Below, one piece after another: positions 21,459 to 31,179 of a stretch of DNA of 64,000 bases. Origin of the DNA: Nemertoderma westbladi (Eukaryota; Xenacoelomorpha; Nemertodermatida; Nemertodermatidae); assembly GCA_032718475.1 (NCBI GenBank), contig JAUCBJ010002167.1, forward strand, positions 1-64,000. The letters are read 5' to 3'. The position numbers and the translations under genes are program-made. The notes under the pieces are model-generated. The model was given only the letters and a program-made list of their open reading frames with translations. It did not search any database and was not told where the DNA came from. Each line of letters begins with the position of its first letter. The first letter of the stretch is position 1.

Positions 21459-21681
21459 TGGAATATTGGGGTCAGGATTACTTCCATCAATGGTTATCAA
21501 ACTAGCATGTTGGTCATAATTGTCGCTTACTGCCATATAGTCGTAAACTGCCGATGACTTGAGATCTGATTCTGCCACATCCTCCGCATACTTGCTGTTT
21601 AACTGGCACGAATATGTCCTTATACCATCCTCCACAGGGCTATCAATTTTCCGATAGTTAATAGATTTGCAGTTGGAATTC
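21459..21681 (-). CDS. Host gene exon: C-terminal half of a PAN/apple-like domain
   Basis: 223-bp exon with acceptor TTTTGTTTCAG and consensus donor GTAAGT. It encodes NSNCKSINYRK, then TYSCQLNSKYAEDV and SAVYDYM. This is the cysteine, SxNY and CQLN pattern of PAN/apple modules in invertebrate secreted proteins. It ends in phase 0, matching the exon at 18398. The first half of the domain must lie further upstream (higher coordinates) and was not confidently found. The role is presumably extracellular adhesion or recognition. Confidence 0.65.
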
Positions 21682-21739
21682 CTGAAACAAAATTTAGGGA
21701 ATCGTACAATTGAGGAATCCTACTGTAACCATAGATACA

Positions 21740-21850
21740 GTACTTACTCCCCTTGTACGTGGGACAGAATATGTACCCATTAACATTTATACATACACGT
21801 ATCGCTGGTATGACGCATCGCTGGTCAGGCCCATAACTCAACACTTCCTC
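21740..21850 (-). CDS. Possible further upstream host exon
   Basis: An open minus-strand stretch encodes VLSYGPDQRCVIPAIRVC and INVNGYIFCP, with cysteines suggestive of an extracellular protein, and has a GTAAGT donor near 21747. That donor leaves a phase that would introduce stops in the next exon. Only a weaker donor (GTACAA, slightly upstream) gives a compatible phase. Doubtful. Confidence 0.25.
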
Positions 21851-22189
21851 GCTTCGTGATCAGATGTAGACCTAATTAATCTTCATTGTCGTCAGCGGTG
21901 TCTTTCAGCAGAAGTTCCGGAAATGACAGACAGCAGCAGATGACCACCACAATTTATCTTTCCAGCCAGCTGACATACACAGATGATCAGTTCTATGATA
22001 ACCGCTATGGAAATGGCCGGCCAAACTCACACGTAATGCCAGCAGGGTGGAATTGGGTTTTGGAAATTTGTTAAAGCTTCTGCGGCCTAAAATGCACATT
22101 TTAGTAGCAATAAGCTAGTCTACTCCAAACTTTTTAAAACTTAGTAGGAACTTGGAAAAACTTAGTAAATTTGCTAAGTCCACCAAACC

Positions 22190-24250
22190 CACATGCCCCA
22201 ATGTGTTTGATTCCAGTATTTTGTGGACAAGTACACAGCCCCCTTCTTAATCCTATCCGGATATGGCCCAGACGCCAGCAAGGATATTTCTCAGTATGAT
22301 AACTTCCAGGGAAGGTTAGAAGGATTTTTGCTTTCACACTCAGATTGTATCCCATTTGTATTGGCCGATACAAACGCAGACATTGGCTCATCACAGGGTA
22401 ATCGTTTTGGCCGAATAGAAGCTACTCAACGCGGCATGAAATTAGTTAACTTTCTAAATGGAAATGGTTTAAAATGTATGGATACTTTTGCTCCTTTGTT
22501 TGCTGGACCAGTAGTAACATTTAGCTGCCAAGGGAAATCATAATTATACATTATTACCTCCCCACTTGGTGAAGCGTTAATAAATAATGGGCGTGTGCTG
22601 GATTCTAATGATTCGATACCTGCCAATCTTTTGGATAACAATGCGCTATTGGTCAACTTGGCTTTAAAAGGTTTACAATCCCACGAGGCTGGTAGTGGTA
22701 TGTGCTCTACAGCTAGAGGTACCAGTAAAGTTACTAAGAATATTTGTTTAATCAGGTTCGCATGGAACAGAGCTACTCACGAAAATATTATCAATTATCA
22801 GACGCAAATTGAAAATGACTCCAAGTCAATTCTCAAGTTATTGGAAAATGATGATGGAATAAATTTATTTGCTGATCGCCTGGAAGAAATAATATATACA
22901 TCTGCAGTTCAACACCTCCCTATAATAAAACCAGTAAAAAAGACGAAGAACTTGCGGATCAGATCTAAGTTATTGCACCTGCGTTCCAAATTAGTTCGCC
23001 AGTTATACAACGAATTGTTAAAGGAAGGGAAAGCTACGGATTGCGGAATTGGCCTACAATATAAAGAATCAAGACGAAGTGTTAGGTGGCTGAAAAACTG
23101 GATCACTATAAACCACGTCTCCCGGTCTGTACATGTCGCTCTGTCGCAATTAAATCGAACCCTAAAACCTTCTGGAGAAAGATTAATCCAATTGCACCTT
23201 TAGATCCACCCACATCTGTTAAAAAAATACGGAAGAATATGGAAGATACGAAACAAGGGTATAATAGTAGGATACCTAAACTTGATGATGTCATTGAAAT
23301 TCTCATAAATTAATGTGAAAGCAACAATTTTACTCCACCCACCGTTACCATTCATGTAGTACAGCTATGCCTATGCCAGCTAGACATTTCTTCGGCCTTT
23401 CAAAATGTCCAATACAACTTGCTTATTACTAAGATGCAAAGTTTCGTTAATCCTTTTATTTGTATTGTTCTCGCCGATTATTACCGCAAGACAGTAGCTT
23501 TTCTCGAGTTTGGAAAACAGCTACACTGCGAGAGGATACCGGTACATCAGGGTCTAAAGCAGGGATCACTCCTAACGCCCATTATCTTCCTTGTAATACG
23601 GAAGATGTCATCCGTGAGCTGGTAATGAGAGGATTTGGACCAAGATTAGAAATGTTGTGGTTACATGATTTTTGTTACGCTTACGATAACATGCTCCTAG
23701 CTGAATCCGTGGAAGGATTAGAATGTCTGATAACTATAGTGAATTCTGAGCTGTCAAAACTAAACCTTAATATTGAACCTTCTAAAACAAAATGGTGCTA
23801 TATTCCTGGGTGTAAAATAGAATAATTCTGGTGTTCCGACATTTATTAACAAAAATGGAACTTTGGTAAACCCTAGTTCCATGCTGACGTTTTTTGGTGT
23901 GAAAGTTTATTCCAAACATAGCGATGTTAGTGGCGATTGCACTAGATTCCTCCTTGTAATGGCTGAAACTTTTCGACGAAAACGCTGGACAAAACAGTGG
24001 GTATGAGACCTTGGGTATACTGTGGAGCTCTATATAGCATTACCCTCGATCATGTGCAAGATTCGTTTTGCTGCAGGTTTACTCACCCAATCCGAACTGG
24101 TCAAACTGGACACTTTGTATCGCAAGGTTTTGCGCAGTCTCTTGCACCTGGGAACATACGCATCAAACCTCGTAATATACACATTATTAAACTGTAAACC
24201 ATTACCTACGGAAATTTATCTGGCTAACCTCCGCACTATACTTCGGTAGA
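22190..24250 (+). pseudogene. Degenerate non-LTR retrotransposon (endonuclease and RT remnants)
   Basis: Plus strand. An endonuclease part (FLILSGYGPDAS, PFVLADTNADIGSS, GNRFGRIEATQRGM) is followed by a linker (KTFWRKINP) and RT remnants: ISSAFxNVQYNLLI-like, VHQGLKQGSLLTPIIF, and a YADDMLLAESVEGLE block damaged to YAYDNMLLAES. A C-terminal DHVQDSF..RF block ends near 24250. There are many stops and frameshifts. It differs from the RTE-like families to its left, and the clade is not assigned. Confidence 0.75.
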
Positions 24251-24299
24251 GAAACTGTCCTAATATACTAACATCCTATTTCGCGCATTGCTTCAAACC

Positions 24300-26190
24300 T
24301 CGAAGGAGAACTGTCCCGGTCTAATACCTCTATATATAAAAGCCAACAAAAACTTCAACCTACCAAGCACGATCAGTCTATCCTTAGTAAGCTCTGAGTA
24401 TAGCAAAGGTAGTTTGAAATCTCGTTACTGCTTATGTGTACCTACAGAGAAGGATAGAATGGAAAGTCCAGTTTATCAGTGACGTGTTGAATAGAGTGGG
24501 ATCCTGTAAACTTGTAATACGCCGCGAAAGAATAAAGCAGTATTTAAATATATTTTAATTGCAATTTATTGCCTGTTACGATGTTCACTGACTTATATAC
24601 TGTATATTATAAAGTATATTGTGGTGCTTAAGTATAGTTTTAACTTATTTGATAGTACAACTCTGCTGGGCAATAACTGTTAGAGCCTGGTATTTTAATG
24701 ATTTTAATTTTTTACTGTGGACCTTTGATTTTATTTAATAATATATGCCAGCTAGACTGGCTCCGCGTTCTTGGCGCGAGACTATTATTCACTGAAGTAA
24801 ATGGCCAATAGAAGCCATTTTTCTTTGTTCCTATACAGCTGACCCTGGCTAAAACCGTAAACAATGACGAATATGCCGCATGTAAGCTTTTCATTGGATG
24901 ATGATGATTTCGTAGTATTTCTAGGAATTAACCAGGCCTGGAAGCTCAGTGTTCTGCTTTTCTGATAGTGGCAGGGCGGTTTTTGCCTCGAGGCCAAAAT
25001 GTTGTAGAATCATAGTAGATTAACTGGAGTACACTCAAAGTACTGAGTTATACATACTGCATAAACTAAATGCTGGTTGTTATTGTTGATATATTATACT
25101 TGATGGTTCAATTTATGTAAATATTGGTGATGATATGGAGATGCCGCTATTAATATATCTTAAAGTCTAACTTATCGCTATCTATATCAAAAGAAGTAAA
25201 GTTGTTGTCGGTAAATTAGCGGTCCCAGTTCACAATCAATTGGTGTGCATGAGAATATATGTTATTTAATAGCCCCAATGTGCACTAAACTGCATAAACT
25301 GTACAGTGTACATGTACTGTACTGTGTGCATGTGTACTAAACTCCTTATTCATGAATAAAATTGTCTCAAGTCTGCAATTCAGGCACCAGAGTGTATTTC
25401 AGTCGGTGTTAACATACCACACCCCTAAAGGATGTGGAGACTATGATTATTGTTAACAATCTGTTGTAATTACTGTAAGCCATAGAATTGTGCCCATCAT
25501 GTATACTGGCATTATAATATTCCATAGGCCTACTGACTGTTATCACTTGTATATATACTAGTTAATTAGTGCATACTGGCACCTATACTGTTACTATATA
25601 TCTGTAACGCAGTATATAATAATTAACTACTGACTTTCAAACTGAGATTGAATTTATCGGTTTAATTTAATTATTATTTGTATAATAACTGTTTAGGCCT
25701 ACCTGTTTTAACCTTAAATATTTATTGGGCATACTGTTATTGTGGTTACTATATTAAATAGGCAGGTAGTTCATAGATAACTTAAACCCCAATCTAAATC
25801 TTTCTGACAGCATACTAGATCAATCCACTTTTGACCAGTAGGTAGTTCAGCCAGTAGGAGCAAGGAGCCAGTAACCACTTCCCCTACTGTAAGAAAATAT
25901 CCTAAGACTAAGGAGATCTAGGCTGATGGATTACCATTGGTCAATCACAGGTACTAGGCCACAGGTCAGGTAAGATCAAGCCGCCAAAAGACAGACAGCT
26001 AAACTTCCTGGTAGTGTAAGAACTAAACTCCAGACTTCTGTGGAGGATGGCCTAGCCAAATGGAAGGCCGTAACTTCCGGGGAAACCCAACCTATACAAC
26101 CCGCCCCTGAGAACAGTAGCGAGACTAGCAGTCACCCTAGTACTGTAGACATAGCTCAGCTAGATCGTAGCATAGAAGACCGCCTTGGTG
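24300..26190. other. Mostly non-coding; one short open frame near 26.0-26.18 kb
   Basis: No recognisable gene. At about 26006-26185 there is an open frame (SVEDGLAKWKAVTSGE and VDIAQLDRSIEDRLGGE) with coding-like composition. It ends at an AT microsatellite and could be the 5' part of the old BEL-2 element, but nothing proves this. Confidence 0.4.
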
Positions 26191-26194
26191 GAGA

Positions 26195-26220
26195 AATATA
26201 TATATATATATATTAATTGA
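26195..26220. repeat. (AT)n microsatellite
   Basis: A short uninterrupted AT dinucleotide tract. A second mixed ATGCATAT tract lies at 26870-26900. Confidence 0.7.
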
Positions 26221-26516
26221 CAAAATAAAACATTAAACGGCACAGAATTAATTGATTAACATATTGCATAATAACAATTACACAAAAAAAACCCTTCTTT
26301 AGTCCAAATTACAAATCTTATATCATTAGAATATAAAACAATATAAGAGTTACCCTATAGCACAAAAGAAAAATAAATAAATATGCCTACTAGTGGGGTC
26401 GCTTAAGGCTGAAATATAGCAAAATCGTTAATTGCCGGACAAAAGCATGAAAATGTGACTATATATGTAAAAAAATGTGTAGATTAATCTGAGCCTGTGT
26501 ACCAAAAAAATTGACT

Positions 26517-26890
26517 ACTTCCCTAGCAACAGGGTGACTTTTTCATAGCAACCGTTGTATATTTAATGTAATTATGATTGAAACTTGGGATAAACAACCT
26601 GTCTAGCAATAGAAGATGGTCAATAGTGACATTTGCGCTGATACACTTTTCCTTGGCAACCGGGTGACCTTTCCCTAGCAACCGCTGTATATTTATTGAA
26701 ATTTTGATTGAAACTTGGGATAAACAACATGTCTAGCAATAGAAGATGGTTAATAGTGACATTTGCGCTGATACACGTTTCCTTAGCAACAAGGTGACCT
26801 TTCCCTAACAACTGCCTGCAATTCTGATTGAATCTTGGGATCATGTTGGGATAACCAACCTGTATAGCAATATATGCATATATATATGCA
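26517..26890. repeat. About 130-bp tandem repeat, 2.7 copies
   Basis: Units share CCTAGCAAC..GGTGACYTTT, GATTGAAACTTGGGATAAAC, TCTAGCAATAGAAGATGG and GTGACATTTGCGCTGATACA. The AAACTTGGGA word is at 26581 and 26711, with its counterpart AATCTTGGGA at 26831 after a small deletion. Minisatellite; function unknown. Confidence 0.8.
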
Positions 26891-26914
26891 TATATACTGT
26901 ATAATGAATATTAC

Positions 26915-27380
26915 TCATAAAAAGTTCAGTACTTCATAAACAAACTCACAAACGACTCTAGACGATGTACTAAATTGGCGACTAAGGCGATTATTATCTA
27001 AAACTGACATTAACTTATTATAACCCGGTGTTTTCCCGCTATAACACAGATCCAGTACTTGGTTAATTGGTAAATTACGATTCTTACAGTTCATTAGTTT
27101 TCGTATGTAGTTTTTCCTATTTTTATTTATGATATCAACCAATCTTAGGAAACCAACTTTCAATATAGCATAAATTATTGGGTGTCTGCAGTCTGACTGA
27201 TAGTATAACTTAAATCATTTCCATGTATAAACTCTCAAAGGATTTGACATTATCAGTTAACCACGATTCACTAGCGTAAAGCATCAATGAAATTACATAT
27301 GCGTTTAGCACTTGCTTTTTATAAATGAAAAGAATATCATTATTTGTACTCCAGAAAATACATCCTTACCATGTGATCGC
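26915..27380 (-). pseudogene. C-terminal fragment of a LINE RT
   Basis: Minus strand. A broken frame gives VLNAYVISLMLYASESWL, then a YM-containing segment, followed by open sequence KVGFLRLVDIINKNRKNYIR. This is the LLYxSESW-type C-terminal region of non-LTR retrotransposons. It differs from the other LINE families here. Confidence 0.6.
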
Positions 27381-27399
27381 AGTGGCAGCTGCTCTAATC

Positions 27400-28516
27400 C
27401 CAGTGGACTCTTAGCAAGATCCTTTACGCCATCCCCACAGCAGCATCTTAGTGCAGATCTTGGAAGCTATAGATGAACACCTCGCTGAAGCAGCACTGGG
27501 CAGACCTTCACATAAACTAGATTATGCTAGTTATGCCATAGATGAGCTAGAGGATTTAGTGCAGCAGAAACATAACTTCCCCAGCCTCAGAGAACCTTTT
27601 GGTCTAGGACCAGCCCCTTGGGAGGATTTATACCACTTACGAGTCTCCTGAGACATTAATGATCGCGCAGTATGGAAGAACTCAGAAGCATGATATACTC
27701 AAGGATTTTTTAATTCCTTGGGACATATTGAGACTCAACTGTTTCGAGGAACCACTAATTCAGCAGGGCGAAACAGACTAATCCTGTCTGCATTTGGATA
27801 GGTTGCATTCCTGGTACTGTATGTACAGGCCCTTTGGCAAAAACCTCAGAGAAATAACTGAGAGTGTATTTGTGTAAGTGTATTTAATACTTAATAATAA
27901 CTGAGTATGGAAGTTCAAGACGAACTAGAGGTTACAGAAGTTAGCTCAGTAGAGGAGGGTTCATTCTCCTCCGACAATGACAAAGTTCAGGTATTGTATG
28001 ATAAGGATAATGTCATAGGACTCCTTATGAAAAATCAATCCTGGTCTAATCAAGTGGAGCCAAGCAACTTAATTCATAGGAATAATGAGTTAGCAGCATT
28101 TGAAGACGACAAGTTAAATGAGGTAGTGGAACGGTATAACGCAAAATTAACGGATGAACATGCATTTAAATTCTTCACTCAGGAAGCTGTGGAACCAAAC
28201 TCTTATGATAAAAATCTGTCTATAGAAGAAGAGAGAGCGAGACAGATTCAAGCAACAACCACCCACTTTATCAAAGCAGAAGGGCATTATCTATTCTTCT
28301 CTTTCGAAAACGAGAATCTTGATTCATAAACAACTCACAGTTAAGAGAATAGAGCAACTACAAGGCCGACTTTCTGGTAATTAAAGAGCTAAGGAGATGT
28401 ATAAGACGCAGCTGAAGAAGTTCATCAACAAGGGATATGCAGAACGAGTTCCCCCCTGGAACTGAAGTAACTGAGCGGATGTATTATCTTACACATCATT
28501 ACATTCCCAAACCTGG
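27400..28516 (+). pseudogene. BEL-2 old BEL/Pao element, part 1 (pol before RT)
   Basis: Frames 27451-27651 and 27907-28329, plus a broken stretch to 28510, read as the BEL/Pao region upstream of RT: APWEDLYHLRVS; LSIEEERARQIQATTTHF; TQLKKFINKGYAERVP; and YLTHHYIPKP at the end. The last corresponds to the Y-PHH-x-KP block that opens the BEL/Pao RT. The RT continues at 35774, interrupted by the L2 insertion. Multiple stops. Confidence 0.75.
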
Positions 28517-28621
28517 AAGCCTGGAAGGCATATTTCTGACTATCAGACAGCCTACTGGAACAACCGGTAGTTTGTATATAATCATTGGATTCTCTCGCTG
28601 CCTGCTGGTCTACCATATAAT

Positions 28622-29638
28622 ATGGATAGAAGAAAGTCCACAGATACAACAAAGAAACAACAGGTTAACATAAACGCGCGACAAACGGATACTCATTCCT
28701 CGCAGACGAGGGGTAAATCAGGTTCACTACAAAGGAACACTAAGATTAATAAGATAACCATAGCATGGGATATTGCACGGGACGATGGGTTTACCGAAAT
28801 CGAAGTTAACTGCTCTGGTTCGAACTGTGACGTCTCAATGATTTGTATAGCTAGAGAAGGGACCGAATTCGGCCGAATCGATTTTTATTGTGGCACATGC
28901 ATGAGCCAACGTCTAGCTGGTCTCGCTGCCGAACTAGAGAAACACGAGACGCGTGTATGTGATAATCTGTTGGAGATGCAACAACAATTGGACTCTTTCA
29001 CCGGTAGAACCAATAAACTGGAAAAACGGGTTAATGATAACAGAGACGCAACATTAACCAGATTAAAGGAACTTCGGGTTGAACTTGAAACAAACACTGA
29101 CGATAACATGAAGAGGATCTCAAACCTTGAAACTTCTGTATCAGAATTCAACAATGCATGTACAACAGCGGAAGTGGAACCTGATATCGGAGGTGTATGG
29201 AACAAAGTATCCTACTCTTCAAAGGTTAAATCCAACAAGAAAGTGCCAAACCTTGCAGCGCTATCAAAGCAAATACAACACGAGGAAGCAGAACACAACA
29301 AACGTAAACTTAATCTCGTAATAAAAGGTTGCGATCTGCCACCAGAATGCGACGTTAAAGATGCTGTAATTGACATAGCTAGCGCCATTAATGTTGATCT
29401 AGTTAGGGCGGAGACTATTACAAGACGCGTTGGAAAACTGCCGAACAGTGGTCACCCGAGACCAATAGTTATTACTCTATCCCAGGAGAAACGCCAGGCT
29501 CTCCTACGGAATGCCTGGGGACTCCGCAACATAGAGCGGTACAAGAGAGTATATATCTCCCCTGATTACACACCCAAAGAAAGTCGACTTCAGTTCGAGT
29601 TACGAGAGGAGCTCAGGTCTCGGACAGCTGCCCGTTGA
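28622..29638 (+). CDS. L2 ORF1 protein (zinc-binding, coiled coil, RRM-like)
   Basis: 338 codons. A Cys-rich N-terminal block (CSGSNCDVSMIC, FYCGTC; PHD-like pairs, residues about 63-100) is followed by a coiled coil (about 105-175) and a C-terminal domain opening RKLNLVIKGCDLPPE with the conserved YKRVYISPDYTPKES and FELREELRSR. This is the L2/CR1 ORF1p pattern, an RNA-binding chaperone of the LINE RNP. It stops at 29638 inside a perfect palindrome. The same frame resumes at RWIIQRSTVMEA, the normal end of such ORF1s. The stop was therefore created by a small palindromic insertion of about 40 bp. Confidence 0.85.
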   Translation: MDRRKSTDTTKKQQVNINARQTDTHSSQTRGKSGSLQRNTKINKITIAWDIARDDGFTEIEVNCSGSNCDVSMICIAREGTEFGRIDFYCGTCMSQRLAGLAAELEKHETRVCDNLLEMQQQLDSFTGRTNKLEKRVNDNRDATLTRLKELRVELETNTDDNMKRISNLETSVSEFNNACTTAEVEPDIGGVWNKVSYSSKVKSNKKVPNLAALSKQIQHEEAEHNKRKLNLVIKGCDLPPECDVKDAVIDIASAINVDLVRAETITRRVGKLPNSGHPRPIVITLSQEKRQALLRNAWGLRNIERYKRVYISPDYTPKESRLQFELREELRSRTAAR

Positions 29639-29653
29639 ACGGGCAGCTAAACG

Positions 29654-31177
29654 TTGGATTATCCAGATAAACGTTGGATTATCCAACGCAGTACTGTAAT
29701 GGAAGCTACCTTTCAAAGATCAGACCGATCTGTCCGGCAATATCCTGAGGCAGGTGATATGGACAACGCACCCGAGTCTGTACAGAACCCGAAAACTATA
29801 GACCTTACGACATCACCTCCTCATAAAGCCACCCATTCATATTCCAAACGACAATTTCGAACCAGAAAGAGTTCGGGAATATCCACGCAGACAGACTGAC
29901 AACCACCTGCATGCACAGCCGGGACACCGAAGGTATCCCTGTCACTTGTAAGTTTCAACCATACAATCAGTACCATACACTTTGACAATATACCCGGTAA
30001 TGGCAATAACGATGGTATCAATAATGTAGACAGTTCCGGAAATGTTAGTGGTTATAAATCAACCTGTAATGAAAGTGTCAATAATGTAAACAGTATCATT
30101 ACCGATGATTATATATCCGGTACCGGCAGTAATGATATTGTCAATAATGTAGACAGTTCTGGAAATGTTAGTGATTATAAATCAACCTGTAATGAAAGTG
30201 TCAATAATGTAAACAGTCTCGTTACCGATGATTATATATCCGGTACCGGCAGTAATGATATTGTCAATAATGTAGACAGTTCCGTAAATGTTAGTGATTA
30301 TAAATCAACCTGTAATGAAAGTGTCAATAATGTAAACAGTCTCGTTACCGGTGATTATATATCCGGTACCGGCAGTAATGATATTGTCAATAATGTAGAC
30401 AGTTCTGGAAATGTTAGTGATTATAAATCAACCTGTAATGAAAGTATCAATAATGTAAACAGTATCATTACCGATGATTATATATCCGGTACCGGCAGTA
30501 ATAACATTGTCAATAATGTAGACATTTCTGGAAATGTTAGTGATTATAAATCAACCTGTAATGAAAGTGTCAATAATGTAAACAGTCTCGTTACTGGTGA
30601 TTATATATCCGGTACCGGCAGTAATGATATTGTCAATAATGTAGACAGTTCTGGAAATGTTAGTGATTATAAATCAACCTGTAATGAAAGTATCAATAAT
30701 GTAAACAGTATCATTACCGATGATTATATATCCGGTACCGGCAGTAATAACATTGTCAATAATGTAGACATTTCTGGAAATGTTAGTGATTATAATTCAG
30801 CCTGTAATGAAAGTGTCATTAATGTAAACAGTCCCGATACCGATGATTATATATCCGGTACCGGCAGTAATAACATTGTCAATAATGTAGACATTTCTGG
30901 AAATGTTAGTGATTATACTTCAGCCTGTAATGAAAGTGTCATTAATGTAAACAGTCCCGATACCGATGATTATATATCCGGTACCGGCAGTAATGATATT
31001 GTCAATAATGTAGACAGTTCTGGAAATGTTAGTGATTATAAATCAACCTGTAATGAAAGTGTCAATAATGTAAACAGTCTCGTTACCAACAATTATATAT
31101 CTGGTACCGGCAGTAATGATATTGTCAATAATGTAAACAGTTCAGCTGGAAACTTGATTAGATTATATTCAATTTTG
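29654..31177 (+). pseudogene. In-frame extension of L2 ORF1 with 41-aa tandem repeats
   Basis: Frame 2, the ORF1 frame, is open from the TAA near 29650 to 31177 except for one TGA at 29897-29899. The first 80 residues are basic and Ser/Thr-rich. From about 29990 they give way to about nine copies of a 41-residue unit (VNNVDSSGNVSDYKS, CNESVNNVNS, DDYISGTGSNDI). The repeat has no Met, so no independent start exists. It is probably a low-complexity C-terminal tail of ORF1p, now cut off by stops. Confidence 0.55.
29990..31150 (+). repeat. 123-bp tandem repeat array, about 9 copies
   Basis: The word AATAATGTAGAC recurs at 30020, 30143 and 30266, and onward every 123 bp (41 codons). Each unit contains an internal half-repeat (GTCAATAATGTAGACAGT and GTCAATAATGTAAACAGT) and TCCGGTACCGGCAGTAAT. 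Units differ by a few substitutions. The length being a multiple of three and the absence of stops suggest expansion under a coding constraint. Confidence 0.95.
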
Positions 31178-31179
31178 TA

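Noticed and set aside
29990-31150. Regular spaced repeats as a CRISPR-like array
   Set aside because: Units are contiguous 123-bp tandem repeats without unique spacers, in a eukaryotic LINE.
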